Assembly (NCBI RefSeq): GCF_008065115.1
Contig: NZ_CP042913.1
Span: 3,383,658 to 3,447,657 of the forward strand
Length of the DNA stretch: 64,000 nucleotides
Direction of reading: 5' to 3'
From: Bythopirellula goksoeyrii
GTDB lineage: Bacteria > Planctomycetota > Planctomycetia > Pirellulales > Lacipirellulaceae
Below the pieces are notes generated by a model. That model searched no databases, had not been told where the DNA came from, and saw only the letters and a program-made list of their open reading frames with translations. This document shows, one piece after another, positions 27,479-36,724 of this stretch. Numbering within the stretch: the first letter of the stretch is position 1; the number at the start of each line of letters is the position of its first letter. Position numbers and translations under genes: made by a program.

Positions 27479-27668
27479 AGCTTTGGGCCTTGGACTGTAG
27501 CTCGATTCCCTACAACCGTTGTATGCGGAAGTGCTTTGCCCGCCTAGTCTACCGGTAATTCCGGCAAGGTTTCTCTTTCTGATGCATTTTAGTAGAATTT
27601 GCCGATGCGAAGAGTAGGATTCAGTTCGCCCCTCCCGCCTTGCAACCCTACCACATTGGGAACCTCTC

Positions 27669-29117
27669 ATGCGACACTACGACTGTATTGCCATCGGCAC
27701 TGGTCCTGCCGGCCAGAAGGGTGCCATCCAGGCCGCCAAGCTTGGCAAGCGTGTAGCAATTGTCGAGAAACGCCAGGTGCTTGGTGGTGCACAGATCAAC
27801 ACAGGGACGATTCCATCAAAGGCCCTTCGAGAGGCCGTCTTGCATTTGACCGGTGCAAACCATAAGGGGCACTTTGGACGCACGAAATCAAGAGTCAGTG
27901 AGATCACAATTGCTGAATTGGTTAGCTTTTCGCAACGTGTGATTCGGCACGAATGGGATGTGATCCGCGACCAATTTGATCGCAATGGGGTCGACCTGCT
28001 GTGGGGCAAGGCCAGATTCACGGGACCTAATGAGCTGGCGATCGATGGCCCCGGCGGCGAGGAGCGTTTGTCTGCCGATCGTTTTCTGGTAGCTGTGGGA
28101 ACCAAGCCAGCGCGTCCAGCGTCAGTACCCTTCAACGAGCGTACCATTTTTACTAGTGATGAAGTATTGCGCCTCAACCATCTGCCTCGGACCATGATCG
28201 TGGTAGGTGGCGGTGTGATTGGCACGGAGTACGCCTGCATAATGGCGGCCCTAGGAGTCCAAGTTACGCTCGTTGAGGGTCGTAACCGCGTGTTGGGATT
28301 CTTGGATCAGGAAATCGCCGACGCATTTCAATACTTTATGCGTCAGCAAGGTATTACTCTCCGCCTCGGTGAGAAGGTGGAGCGGATTGAAGAAGTCGAA
28401 TTCGTTAATGGATCAACGCACCAACTCGTGCAGGCTAAACTTGAATCAGGCAAGACTCTGCGGGCTCAAACACTTCTCTATGCCGTCGGACGCCAAGGCG
28501 TATGCAGCGAGTTAGGGTTGGCTAATGTCGGAATTGAATTCGACGATCGTGAGCGTTTGGAAGTAAACCAATTCTATCAGACGAATATCGAGCATGTTTA
28601 CGCGGCAGGTGACGTGATTGGATTTCCGGCGTTGGCATCGACGAGCATGGAGCAGGGTCGTCGGGCGATTTGCCATGCGTTCGGTTGTTGCGACGTTACG
28701 AACTACAACACTTCCCTTTTTCCTTATGGTATCTATGCCGTACCTGAGATTTCGATGGTTGGCAAAACGGAAGAGCAGCTTACCGCTGAGGGAATTCCCT
28801 ACGAAGCGGGAATCGCCAACTACCGGGAGATCGCCCGCGGGCAGATCTTGGGCGATGAATTGGGAATGCTGAAGATGCTGATTCACCAGGATACCCACAA
28901 GATTCTTGGTGTCCATGTGATCGGTACAGGTGCCACGGAGTTGGTCCACATTGGCCAGGCGGTGATGGCCTTGGATGGGGATGCGGAATTCTTTGTCAAC
29001 AATGTGTTCAACTTTCCCACTCTGGCAGAGTGCTATAAAGTGGCTGCCTACAATGGTCTGAATAAGCTAAATCACGTGTACTCTGGTACCTGTGAAGCGG
29101 TTTCGGTAAGCTTGTAG
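27669..29117 (+). CDS. sthA: Soluble NAD(P)+ transhydrogenase
   Basis: The 482-aa FAD enzyme exchanges hydride between NADPH and NAD. GTGPAG (10-15) and VGGGVIGTEYACIMA are the FAD and NAD(P) dinucleotide folds. The disulfide CxxxxC of related reductases is absent: the segment reads GGAQINTGTIPSKALRE, as expected for SthA rather than lipoamide dehydrogenase. HVIGTGATELVHIGQAVM is the interface region. It is divergent from rarA, with 190 bases between them. Length and start agree with the family. Confidence 0.92.
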   Translation: MRHYDCIAIGTGPAGQKGAIQAAKLGKRVAIVEKRQVLGGAQINTGTIPSKALREAVLHLTGANHKGHFGRTKSRVSEITIAELVSFSQRVIRHEWDVIRDQFDRNGVDLLWGKARFTGPNELAIDGPGGEERLSADRFLVAVGTKPARPASVPFNERTIFTSDEVLRLNHLPRTMIVVGGGVIGTEYACIMAALGVQVTLVEGRNRVLGFLDQEIADAFQYFMRQQGITLRLGEKVERIEEVEFVNGSTHQLVQAKLESGKTLRAQTLLYAVGRQGVCSELGLANVGIEFDDRERLEVNQFYQTNIEHVYAAGDVIGFPALASTSMEQGRRAICHAFGCCDVTNYNTSLFPYGIYAVPEISMVGKTEEQLTAEGIPYEAGIANYREIARGQILGDELGMLKMLIHQDTHKILGVHVIGTGATELVHIGQAVMALDGDAEFFVNNVFNFPTLAECYKVAAYNGLNKLNHVYSGTCEAVSVSL

Positions 29118-29159
29118 TCCACGTGATCTACGGATCCTAACTACGCACCGGTCGCTTTC

Positions 29160-29552
29160 ATGAATTTGTTTACCTACGGCACTTTGATGTTCCCCGAGGT
29201 GTGGCAACGCATCTCCATCGACGAATTCCCCGCCCAGCCGGCGTCTTTACGCGGCTATGAAATCTATTACGTCAAAGGCGCACTCTACCCAGGCATTATC
29301 CGCACCGACCGTGATTCGGTCGTGAGCGGCCTGTTGTATGTGGGGCTCGATGAGGACACGCTTTTTGAGCTAGATACCTACGAATCGAGCTTCTATAAGC
29401 GGATCCCGGTCGTAGCATTGACCGCGGATGGCACGGAACAGGAATGTCACGCTTACACAGTACCTGACAGCCGTCGCGATTTGTTGACCGACAGACATTG
29501 GGATGCGGTTAGATTTCGTGAGAATGAGCTTGAGAAGTATCTCAAGGGATGA
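29160..29552 (+). CDS. AIG2/gamma-glutamylcyclotransferase-like protein
   Basis: The 130-aa protein starts NLFTYGTLMFPEVWQ, the YGTL motif of the GGCT/AIG2 fold. VSGLLYVGLDEDTLFELDTYE supplies the conserved acid residue. Members release 5-oxoproline from gamma-glutamyl compounds or have related amide chemistry. The substrate here is unknown. Its stop is one base from the stop of the convergent M16 peptidase. A 5-oxoprolinase-like gene is 6 kb away, too far to argue a shared pathway. Confidence 0.8.
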   Translation: MNLFTYGTLMFPEVWQRISIDEFPAQPASLRGYEIYYVKGALYPGIIRTDRDSVVSGLLYVGLDEDTLFELDTYESSFYKRIPVVALTADGTEQECHAYTVPDSRRDLLTDRHWDAVRFRENELEKYLKG

Positions 29553-29553
29553 T

Positions 29554-30786
29554 TCAGCTCGGCCAAGATTTCAATGGGCCAATCGTAACGGTCGTGTGTT
29601 GATTGATCGGAAACTCAGTAAGAAGTCTCTCGACCTCATCAAGCGTTACCGCATCGATTGCTTGCAAGTCGTCGGCCACGCTGCGATACTCGCGCCGTTG
29701 GAGCCAGTTTCCTCCGACATTGAAAAGTCGGTTGCGTGGTCGTTCGCTTCCGAGTACGACACGAGCCTTCACCTTGCTTTTGGCTTGATACAGTTCCTGC
29801 TCTGTGAATCCCTTCTCTTGGGCAACGTCTTGAAGTTCACTCATGCGGGAAAAGTTGGCGACCGCGTCTTCGGGAGCACAGCTCAACCAGCTGAAGTACA
29901 TTCCTGCGCCTTGGTATTCATAGTGGCCCAGGCTGGCGCTTTCAACCAATCCAGGATCGACCAATTCCCAGTAGAGTCGGCTTCCTGAGTCGTCGCCGAA
30001 CATCGTGGCTAAGAGTTTGGCGGCGAAACGGCGATCGTCCTCTGCTGCTGGAGCATCGGCCAGTTGCAGGATATATTGTTGGGTCGAAGTAGGCCGTGGT
30101 ACGCACTGAAAACCAGTGTGCGATTCGTACGGAGGGAGTTCTCTTACCGTGAGAGCCGGTTTCCAGTCAACACAACGGCTTTCCACTTGTTTGACCAGGG
30201 CATCAAAATCCACTTTGCCTGCTGCAGCGATGAATAGATTGTCCGACGCGTAGCGTGACTCAAAGTAGTCTCGCATCTGATCGACGGCTAGTTCTCCGAC
30301 GGTGAATTCGGTTCCTAGCACGCTGCGAGCCAGAGGATGACGACCGTAGTGCAATTCTTTGATCTTGTCATCCATGCCAAAGGGAGGCTGGTCGGCATAC
30401 ATCTGAATCTCTTCGATGATGACTTTCTTCTCCATATCGAAGTCTTCATCACGCAGACTGGGGCGCATGATATCGGCGAGGATATCGATCACAGATTCCT
30501 GATATTCAGGCAATACCGAAGCATAGTAAACCGTATTTTCCTCGCTGGTGAAGGCGTTGTAATGCGCTCCCAATTCGTCGAACTCACGATTCACATCGTC
30601 CGCTGTTCGGTGAGGGGTTCCCTTGAAAACCATATGCTCCAGGAAATGGCTCACGCCTGCAACGGCATCGGTTTCATCTCGCGCGCCGGTACGTACAAAA
30701 AAACCCAAGCCAACTGAATGGGCGGTGTCGTTGCACTCGGCTACGATCTCCAGGCCGTTCTCAAGTGTGTGACTACGAAACTTCAC
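29554..30786 (-). CDS. M16-family zinc peptidase (active partner)
   Basis: The 410-aa protein has the inverted zinc motif HFLEH (HxxEH, about residue 47), with the downstream glutamate in the TSEENTVYYAS region. FVRTGARDETDAVAGVSHFLEH is the typical N-terminal strand-helix. This is a processing-peptidase-like (PqqL/MPP type) subunit. The partner gene upstream overlaps it by 14 bases and lacks the zinc motif, as in heterodimeric bacterial M16B pairs. Its substrate is unknown. Confidence 0.92.
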   Translation of the reverse strand: MKFRSHTLENGLEIVAECNDTAHSVGLGFFVRTGARDETDAVAGVSHFLEHMVFKGTPHRTADDVNREFDELGAHYNAFTSEENTVYYASVLPEYQESVIDILADIMRPSLRDEDFDMEKKVIIEEIQMYADQPPFGMDDKIKELHYGRHPLARSVLGTEFTVGELAVDQMRDYFESRYASDNLFIAAAGKVDFDALVKQVESRCVDWKPALTVRELPPYESHTGFQCVPRPTSTQQYILQLADAPAAEDDRRFAAKLLATMFGDDSGSRLYWELVDPGLVESASLGHYEYQGAGMYFSWLSCAPEDAVANFSRMSELQDVAQEKGFTEQELYQAKSKVKARVVLGSERPRNRLFNVGGNWLQRREYRSVADDLQAIDAVTLDEVERLLTEFPINQHTTVTIGPLKSWPS

Positions 30787-32041
30787 GGGGCAACTCCAAC
30801 GGACGCGGGCCTAATGTAGCAAAAGTAAAGTCTCGAGGAGGATGTGATTCTAGAAACTCGTTGATCATAGTTCCTTTCAATTCATCAACTAACTGACCTA
30901 GTTCATCAAGTGTGCGAACTCGGCCCAGATGATACCATTCGCGGGCGATGGACCCACTTCGTGAACTGGTTGATTCCTGTTGCATAATCAGTCCGCTCTT
31001 GATCCGGGCTTTGAGCCGTGATAACTCCTCAGGTAAAACACCTTTCCGCAATCTCAGTAGTTCGGCAAAAGTAACATCCAAGGTTTCCTGGGCCCGCTCC
31101 TCCGAAGTGCCCGCGTAGCACAGCACGCGAGCCCGATCGAGTTGCGTTTGCAGCGAAGCACTCACGGTATAGCACAATCCGCGGCGCTCCCGCACTTCTG
31201 TAAACAGCCGTGAACTCATGCCACCACTCAAGACACCTACTGCCGCCCAGGCCCGCAAATAGTTTGGATCGCGATACGGAACACTCGGATAAGCAATGCC
31301 GATGTGGCACTGATTTGAATCGAACTTAATGTGGGGATCTCCCAGATCGAGTTGCTCTTCGACGACCATTGGTACGTTACTCGACTTCCAGTCGCCGAAA
31401 AGTTCCTCTACCTGATCCACCAGTTGTTTCCATATAAAATTGCCAGCAACTCCCAAGATAGCAGAATTAGGGCGATAGTAGCGGGCCCAGTGCTCTTGCA
31501 GCTCAAGCGATGTGATTGCGTTGATTCCCAATTCACTACCGTGACTTGAACGACCCCAAGGTTCTGGATAAGTCCGCCTCCGTAATTCGATCATAAGCCG
31601 CTGCGAAGGTTCATCGTCGATGGAAGAAATTTCCTGCAGACAAACCAACTTACCAGCATCGAGTTGGTCGGCAGGTAGGAGAGGTCGCCGAACAATGTCG
31701 GCATAGATGCCTAGCGTCTCGCTTAGGTTTTCTGCTAGTGTGGCAGCACTGAAACTCGTTTGTGAGGCACCAACGGATTCTCCACGCTCAACGCCAAGTA
31801 CTTCGAGGTCATTAATAAGGGCTCGACCGTCGCGGCTTCCCGCTCCTCGCAGCACCATGTCACAAGTTACGGACGCAAGACCAAGCCGGTTGGTAGGGTC
31901 GGCACTATAGCCGCAAGGAACGAGCAAAGTGATCGCAGCAGATTGAACCGAGTCGTTCGGCTCACCGACGAGAGTCATCCCGTTGGACAGACGGTGTGCG
32001 AAAATCGTGTTGGGCAGTTTTTGGTCGCGGGTCGCGGTCAT
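30773..32041 (-). CDS. M16-family peptidase, non-catalytic partner
   Basis: The 422-aa protein has the M16 fold (RLSNGMTLVGEPNDSVQSAA at the start; CYTVSASLQTQLDRARVLC in the C-terminal domain). In place of HxxEH it reads NRLGLASVTCDMVLRGAG, so zinc cannot be bound in the usual way. Such subunits bind peptide together with the active partner, whose gene follows with a 14-base overlap. ATG at 32041 is preferred to an upstream TTG at 32053. Confidence 0.88.
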   Translation of the reverse strand: MTATRDQKLPNTIFAHRLSNGMTLVGEPNDSVQSAAITLLVPCGYSADPTNRLGLASVTCDMVLRGAGSRDGRALINDLEVLGVERGESVGASQTSFSAATLAENLSETLGIYADIVRRPLLPADQLDAGKLVCLQEISSIDDEPSQRLMIELRRRTYPEPWGRSSHGSELGINAITSLELQEHWARYYRPNSAILGVAGNFIWKQLVDQVEELFGDWKSSNVPMVVEEQLDLGDPHIKFDSNQCHIGIAYPSVPYRDPNYLRAWAAVGVLSGGMSSRLFTEVRERRGLCYTVSASLQTQLDRARVLCYAGTSEERAQETLDVTFAELLRLRKGVLPEELSRLKARIKSGLIMQQESTSSRSGSIAREWYHLGRVRTLDELGQLVDELKGTMINEFLESHPPRDFTFATLGPRPLELPREVS

Positions 32042-32168
32042 TGAGAGGTGCAAATCCTAATATCGCCTAGTGCTTTGATAACATGAAAACTAGATATGAC
32101 AAAGCACTCGAATCGTCCGTGCTTCGCAGAGGGCAGTTGTACTCGCCCCGAGAGCAATGGACGCAAGC

Positions 32169-32750
32169 CTAACTGCCTGCCGGCGCGCAGGCAAGTTCAA
32201 CTGACTTGTAGAGGGTTCGGACCGACCGAAAACCGAGCTGGTGATAGAGTTGCACGGCACTGCGGTTTTCCGCGGTGACTTCCAGTCCGACTTGGGTTAT
32301 CCCTACCTGCTGCATACCCAGCAGACTGGCCAGCATCAGGCCCTTACCTAAGCCAAGGCCTCTGTGCTCGGCCAAGACCCCCACGTTCTGAATACTAGAG
32401 CGGTTTTTCTGGGTTCGTACTGCCTGGATGGTACCGCAGTACTCTGCATATCTGAGGCCATCCCCGATATATTCAACCAGCCAAGTTGCCTCTGGCACAA
32501 ATCCATCCTTCGCCTTGATTTCAGACATCAGACGCTCGCAGCCCTCCAACTCACCCAAACAGGGAAACACCTGTGCGTCGATACCATCGCGAAAGCTACG
32601 ATATTTTACCTCAGCATGGTGCTGAGTGAGCGAATGGTGCCAGGGGACGAGAAGATACCCATGAGGCAGCCGCAAGACAGGCGCCTGCCAACGCAGCAGA
32701 TTCATTTCCATGCGGTAGCGCTTCACATAATGAAAATTCATGAACCGCAT
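32169..32750 (-). CDS. GNAT-family N-acetyltransferase
   Basis: The 193-aa protein carries the acetyl-CoA motif VLAEHRGLGLGKGLMLASLL (motif A) and AENRSAVQLYHQLGFRSVRT (motif B). The N-terminal FHYVKRYRMEMNL segment is shared by planctomycete GNAT proteins. ATG 32750 is chosen because it begins just before this segment; the only more upstream start is a TTG. The substrate is unknown. It lies upstream of the M16 pair on the same strand with a 127-base gap, so a shared transcript is possible but not shown. Confidence 0.75.
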   Translation of the reverse strand: MRFMNFHYVKRYRMEMNLLRWQAPVLRLPHGYLLVPWHHSLTQHHAEVKYRSFRDGIDAQVFPCLGELEGCERLMSEIKAKDGFVPEATWLVEYIGDGLRYAEYCGTIQAVRTQKNRSSIQNVGVLAEHRGLGLGKGLMLASLLGMQQVGITQVGLEVTAENRSAVQLYHQLGFRSVRTLYKSVELACAPAGS

Positions 32751-32959
32751 GGCAAACCGCAACGCACCAAGGGAACCGGAAATGTTCGAGACTGATGCTA
32801 TAGGATACCACAACTGTCACGTCGGGAAAACAAATCTCTTCTATTTCGAGAAAATTTATGCGGTTTTCGGCGTTCTTACGTTGGGATATTCCTTCCTAAC
32901 AGCTGGCGGAAGCCCGCGGTTGGAGTGGCAAGATTCCACCGACGGCCACAATCTGAAGG

Positions 32960-33370
32960 CTAGGATTCCAAGAAGGCCTTCATCGCCTCGAGCGTCTCCG
33001 GGCTTACGTGGTGCTCGATTCCCTCGCTGTCGATCAAAGCTGCTGCTTCTCCTACGCCGATGGCCAGAAGAAACTGGTAGACCACTTCATGCCGTTGCTG
33101 AGACGCTTCGGCCAAGCGGCAGCCAGCTTTCGTCAGTTCAATGGGGGCATAAGGAGCTGTGGTGACATAGCCATCTCGCTCCAATCGACCAATTGTGCGG
33201 TTGACCGTAACGTGACTCACCTGGAACTGTTGGGCCAGATCAACCGCCCGACAAGTGCCAGAGGCCTCCAGGATGTTCGCGATTGCCTCGACATAATCCT
33301 CGGCCAATTCGGTCCGATGGTCGGAACGAACCCGAGAGTGACGATTCACTTTCTGCTTTTTGCCAGCCAA
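32960..33370 (-). CDS. mntR: Manganese-responsive DtxR-family repressor
   Basis: The 136-aa protein aligns by eye with E. coli MntR. A winged helix spans residues ~41-70 (AVDLAQQFQVSHVTVNRTIG), and RHEVVYQFLLAIGV then SEGIEHHVSPETL carry the dimerisation and metal-binding residues (H94, E119-H120 region). With Mn2+ bound, MntR represses uptake genes. It is divergent from the DUF1559/manganese ABC operon, and the shared 122-base region contains inverted repeats that may be its operator. The start at 33370 is a TTG with GGAG upstream; GTG 33349 is the alternative. Confidence 0.88.
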   Translation of the reverse strand: MAGKKQKVNRHSRVRSDHRTELAEDYVEAIANILEASGTCRAVDLAQQFQVSHVTVNRTIGRLERDGYVTTAPYAPIELTKAGCRLAEASQQRHEVVYQFLLAIGVGEAAALIDSEGIEHHVSPETLEAMKAFLES

Positions 33371-33404
33371 AACGAGCGAAACTCCGCTGCGAGAAAAAAA
33401 ATGG

Positions 33405-33455
33405 ACATTTGCCCTTGTAATAAGTTTAGCACATGATACACTTCAAGGGAAATGT
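33405..33455. promoter_or_regulatory. Imperfect long inverted repeat between mntR and the manganese operon
   Basis: ACATTTGCCCTTG (33405-33417) and CAAGGGAAATGT (33444-33455) are reverse complements except for one inserted G, 26 bases apart. They lie between the two divergent starts and are good candidates for a regulator binding pair. Confidence 0.45.
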
Positions 33456-33468
33456 AGCACAGGCTACA
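33453..33468. promoter_or_regulatory. Palindrome TGTAGC-N4-GCTACA, candidate MntR box
   Basis: A perfect 6-bp inverted repeat lies 24 bases before the DUF1559 start. Its TAGC/GCTA half-sites resemble the core of the E. coli MntR box (ATAGC-N7-GCTAT), but the spacing is shorter, so this is only a candidate. Confidence 0.35.
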
Positions 33469-33492
33469 AATAGATTTTTACGGAGTATTGGT

Positions 33493-34557
33493 ATGAAACG
33501 TGCGATGAAAAGCGGTTTTACGTTGGTAGAGCTCTTGGTTGTGATTGCGATCATCGGGATCTTGATCAGTCTGCTGCTCCCTGCCGTACAAGCCGCCCGG
33601 GAAGCTGCCCGGCGGATGCAATGCACGAACAATCTCAAGCAACTTGGGATAGCGATCCACAACTACGAGGGGAGTTTTGGCCGGCTGCCGCCCGGTTATT
33701 CTTCTAACTCGACAGTTACTCCCCCGCCTGCCACGCGTGATGCCAGCACCTGGGACGCTCCGCCTGGCTGGGGATGGGGATCCTACTTGATGCCCTACTT
33801 GGAGCAATCCGCCATCAGTGAGCAAACCGACCGCGACCTCCCCCTTTGGGCTCCTCAGTACGAGCAGGTGATCAATAAGAACGTTGAAACCCTTTTGTGT
33901 CCCTCCAGCTCAGGTTCCCGAGACCCTTTTTTCGTATCGGATTCCTCCGGTAATCCACTGTCGATTGAAGGTAGACAAGTCGAGGTCGGGCGCTCTCACT
34001 ATGTTGCCAGTCATGGTCAAGAATCCTGTTGGGGGGAATGCGGTGCTAGACCAAGCCAAAAAGTCTTTACCAACATCTACTCCGGCGAAACGATTGAGGT
34101 CGAAGTCAATGGCGACGTTTCCAAGGTCGGGGACGGGCCATTCTATCGCAATTCAAGAGTTGAATTTCGCGAAATCTCGGATGGTTTGTCGAACACCATT
34201 TTTCTTGGAGAACATTCCTCGCTGTTGAGCGATAAGACATGGGTGGGGGTCATTCCTGGCGCACTTACCTTGCCCAAGTTTGAAACTCCTGATAATGGGG
34301 ACGACGCGGCAGCAACGCTCGTGCTAGTCCATGGTGGGCCTTCGGGAGGTGAGTTAGATCTCTCAGATTCACCTATTATTCATCCGATCAATTTCCCCAC
34401 GTTCCATGTGGGCCAAATGTTTGCCGAGCATCCGGGAGGAGGAAACGTCTCCTTTGGAGACGGAGCCGTGCGCTTCGTATCTGAGGACGTGAATATTTAT
34501 CTGTGGGCCGAAATGTCTAGCATTGCTGAGGGCGAAGTCCTCAGCACGGAGTTGTGA
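33493..34557 (+). CDS. DUF1559 pseudopilin-like protein in the manganese operon
   Basis: The 354-aa protein has a class III signal (MKSGFTLVELLVVIAIIGIL), then LLLPAVQAAREAARRMQCTN and NLKQLGIAIHNYE, the signature of planctomycete DUF1559. Near the C-terminus HPGGGNVSFGDG gives the H-X9-DG type ending. DUF1559 families are highly multiplied in planctomycetes and of unknown function. ATG 33493 has GGAG seven bases upstream. It is the first gene of the plus-strand manganese locus: the next gene starts three bases after its stop. That position suggests a role at the cell surface in metal acquisition, which is inference only. Confidence 0.9.
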   Translation: MKRAMKSGFTLVELLVVIAIIGILISLLLPAVQAAREAARRMQCTNNLKQLGIAIHNYEGSFGRLPPGYSSNSTVTPPPATRDASTWDAPPGWGWGSYLMPYLEQSAISEQTDRDLPLWAPQYEQVINKNVETLLCPSSSGSRDPFFVSDSSGNPLSIEGRQVEVGRSHYVASHGQESCWGECGARPSQKVFTNIYSGETIEVEVNGDVSKVGDGPFYRNSRVEFREISDGLSNTIFLGEHSSLLSDKTWVGVIPGALTLPKFETPDNGDDAAATLVLVHGGPSGGELDLSDSPIIHPINFPTFHVGQMFAEHPGGGNVSFGDGAVRFVSEDVNIYLWAEMSSIAEGEVLSTEL

Positions 34558-34560
34558 TCC

Positions 34561-34893
34561 ATGAGTGTAGAAGATCATCCCAAGAAAGTCCTACTCCTGG
34601 CAAGTTTGCTTGTGCTTCTTGTTTTTCTCTTGATGCCTCGCTGGAAATACGGGGACGTGAGTAAACTAACCTATGAGATTAGCACCGCGTTGTATTCTTG
34701 CTGTAATCTGCAAGATGAGACCCGGCTTGCCACAATTGATGAACAAATTCAGGCCGCAAGCGAAGGCTCTCAACTAACGGCGAAAGAAGCTCGATGGTTA
34801 CAGGAGATTCTCGATTTGGCCCAAGAAGGCAATTGGCAAGAAGCCGGCCAGAACGCCAGAAATCTCATGCAGGATCAAGTTCGTTATCCCTAG
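34561..34893 (+). CDS. Small bitopic membrane protein in the manganese operon
   Basis: The 110-aa protein has one N-terminal transmembrane helix (VLLLASLLVLLVFLLMP) and a soluble, mostly helical, acidic C-terminal part with AKEARWLQEILDLAQEGNW. Two adjacent cysteines (YSCCNLQ, ~residue 50) follow the helix. No family was recognised. It is packed between the DUF1559 gene (3-base gap) and the metal-binding lipoprotein gene (14-base gap), so it is almost surely co-expressed. Confidence 0.6.
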   Translation: MSVEDHPKKVLLLASLLVLLVFLLMPRWKYGDVSKLTYEISTALYSCCNLQDETRLATIDEQIQAASEGSQLTAKEARWLQEILDLAQEGNWQEAGQNARNLMQDQVRYP

Positions 34894-34907
34894 GACACAC
34901 AATCTCT

Positions 34908-35906
34908 ATGGTATTTCAGTATCTAGGACAATTGATCCGTCGCCTGAGTAGCTCAAAGACAAAGATCGCGGGAATGGGGTTGGTTTTCATTCTGGGTTGT
35001 AATCCATCCCAGCATGATGTGCCACGCAATAGTGGACAAACTTTCTCGGGCAGCTACCCAATAAAGATCGTCTGCACCACGGGCCAAGTTGCTGAAATGC
35101 TCACGCGAATTGGTGGCGATCATGTGCAAGTGGACGCTTTGATGGGGCCAGGCGTGGATCCCCATCTTTATCGTCCGATCGCCTCCGATGTCGGCAAGTT
35201 GAACGATGCTGATGCGATTTTCTACAACGGTCTGCATCTAGAAGGACGGATGACGGAGATGTTCGTGCAGATGGCCCGTCGTAAGGCGACCTTTGCTGTG
35301 ACAGAGGGGATCGTCGAGCGAAACGATCCCCGGCTTCGCGAACCGCCTGAATTTGCTGGACACTACGACCCCCATCTCTGGCATGACGTGGCACTGTGGG
35401 CCGATTGCGCCGAGGACGTTGCTACGATGTTGGGCACTTTCGATCCGGATCACGCAGCAGACTATCAACAGAATGCAGCCGAGTATGTTGCAGAATTGCG
35501 AGCTTTGAACGAAGAATGCACTGTTGAGATTGCTAAAATTCCCCAGGATAGTCGAGTCTTGGTTACAGCTCACGACGCGTTCGGATACTTCGGAAATGCG
35601 TATGGTCTAGAGGTGTTTGGGCTCAAGGGAATCAGCACCGAGGATGAAATTGATCTGGCCCATCAAGAGGAAATCCAGAAAATGCTGGTCGAGCGCAAGA
35701 TTCCCGCTGTGTTCGTCGAGTCGGCAGTTGCGCCGCGAACGGTGCGTGCGTTGGTGGAGCCATGTCGGGCGGCGGGGCATGATTTGAAGGTTCCCGAGGA
35801 GGAGCTTTACGCCGATGCATTGGGACCGGCCGGGACCGAGGACAGCACTTACCCTGGGATGATTCGACATAATGTCCGTACCATAGTTGACGCCCTTTCC
35901 CCTTAG
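34908..35906 (+). CDS. Metal ABC transporter substrate-binding lipoprotein, Mn type
   Basis: The 332-aa protein has a lipobox VFILGC with C31 as the acylation site, then the cluster A-I fold of MntC/PsaA/TroA. The metal ligands appear to be H86 (GVDPHLYRP), a second His in HYDPHLWHDV, Glu in FVESAVAP and Asp in LYADALG. The His-His-Glu-Asp set is that of manganese binders, where zinc binders usually have a third His. ATG 34908 is chosen for the lipoprotein signal. It delivers metal to the ATPase/permease products encoded next. Confidence 0.9.
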   Translation: MVFQYLGQLIRRLSSSKTKIAGMGLVFILGCNPSQHDVPRNSGQTFSGSYPIKIVCTTGQVAEMLTRIGGDHVQVDALMGPGVDPHLYRPIASDVGKLNDADAIFYNGLHLEGRMTEMFVQMARRKATFAVTEGIVERNDPRLREPPEFAGHYDPHLWHDVALWADCAEDVATMLGTFDPDHAADYQQNAAEYVAELRALNEECTVEIAKIPQDSRVLVTAHDAFGYFGNAYGLEVFGLKGISTEDEIDLAHQEEIQKMLVERKIPAVFVESAVAPRTVRALVEPCRAAGHDLKVPEEELYADALGPAGTEDSTYPGMIRHNVRTIVDALSP

Positions 35907-35956
35907 GCCTCCAAACTGGTCACTGAAGCGACCAGCCCAGCAGAGACCATACATCG

Positions 35957-36724
35957 ATGAGTCAGACAGCCTTTGAAGTGCATGACATGACGGTTGCCTA
36001 CCATCGGCGACCGGTGCTGTGGGATATTGATCTAGAAATCCCCGAGGGAAAACTCGTAGGCATCGTGGGGCCCAATGGAGCAGGGAAGACCACGCTCATC
36101 AAGGCTGCACTGGGGCTGGTAAATCTGGCCAGCGGCAAGGTGGAGATCTATGGCAAGAGTTACGAGGAGCAACGGCATCTGATCGGTTATGTGCCACAGC
36201 GCGAGTCGGTGGACTGGGATTTTCCCGTCACTGTGCGTGATGTGGTACTCATGGGAACCTACGGCCGATTGGGATGGTTCCGACGCCCCGGCAAGAGCGA
36301 GCTGGAGATTGCCGACCGCGCTTTGCAGCATGTCGGCATGGGGGCGTTTGCTAAGAGGCAAATTCGGCAACTTTCCGGTGGTCAACAGCAGCGGGTTTTC
36401 TTAGCACGAGCCTTAGCTCAGGAAGCACAGATTTATTTTCTCGACGAACCTTTTGCCGGAGTTGATGCCGCCACGGAATCGGCCATCGTAGAATTGCTCG
36501 AGGAACTCCGCTCGTCCGGAAAGACCGTGTTAGTGGTACATCACGACCTGCAGACGGTAAGCGACTATTTCGATTTCGTTATTCTGCTCAACATGCGATT
36601 GATCGCTTGTGGGCCGGTTGAAGAGACGTTCACGACGGAGAATTTACAAAAGACCTATGGCGGTCGCTTGACTATTCTCGATGAGGCGGCCGAGGCGATT
36701 CGGCGTAGCAAACCTTTGCAATGA
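35957..36724 (+). CDS. Manganese/metal ABC transporter ATP-binding protein
   Basis: The 255-aa ATPase has Walker [10 protein letters not shown] (~37-45), Q-loop [12 protein letters not shown], signature [15 protein letters not shown], Walker [12 protein letters not shown] and H-loop [17 protein letters not shown] is characteristic of the MntB/ZnuC/TroB group. Its stop overlaps the first permease gene by four bases. Confidence 0.92.
   Translation: MSQTAFEVHDMTVAYHRRPVLWDIDLEIPEGKLVGIVGPNGAGKTTLIKAALGLVNLASGKVEIYGKSYEEQRHLIGYVPQRESVDWDFPVTVRDVVLMGTYGRLGWFRRPGKSELEIADRALQHVGMGAFAKRQIRQLSGGQQQRVFLARALAQEAQIYFLDEPFAGVDAATESAIVELLEELRSSGKTVLVVHHDLQTVSDYFDFVILLNMRLIACGPVEETFTTENLQKTYGGRLTILDEAAEAIRRSKPLQ

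Noticed and set aside
27479-27670. N-terminal extension of rarA
   Set aside because: The conserved protein start is at 27478; the extension has no homology pattern and would consume the divergent promoter region.
19134-29552. Gamma-glutamyl cycle (oxoprolinase plus cyclotransferase) as one system
   Set aside because: The two genes are 6 kb apart on opposite strands with unrelated genes between, and both have several possible substrates.
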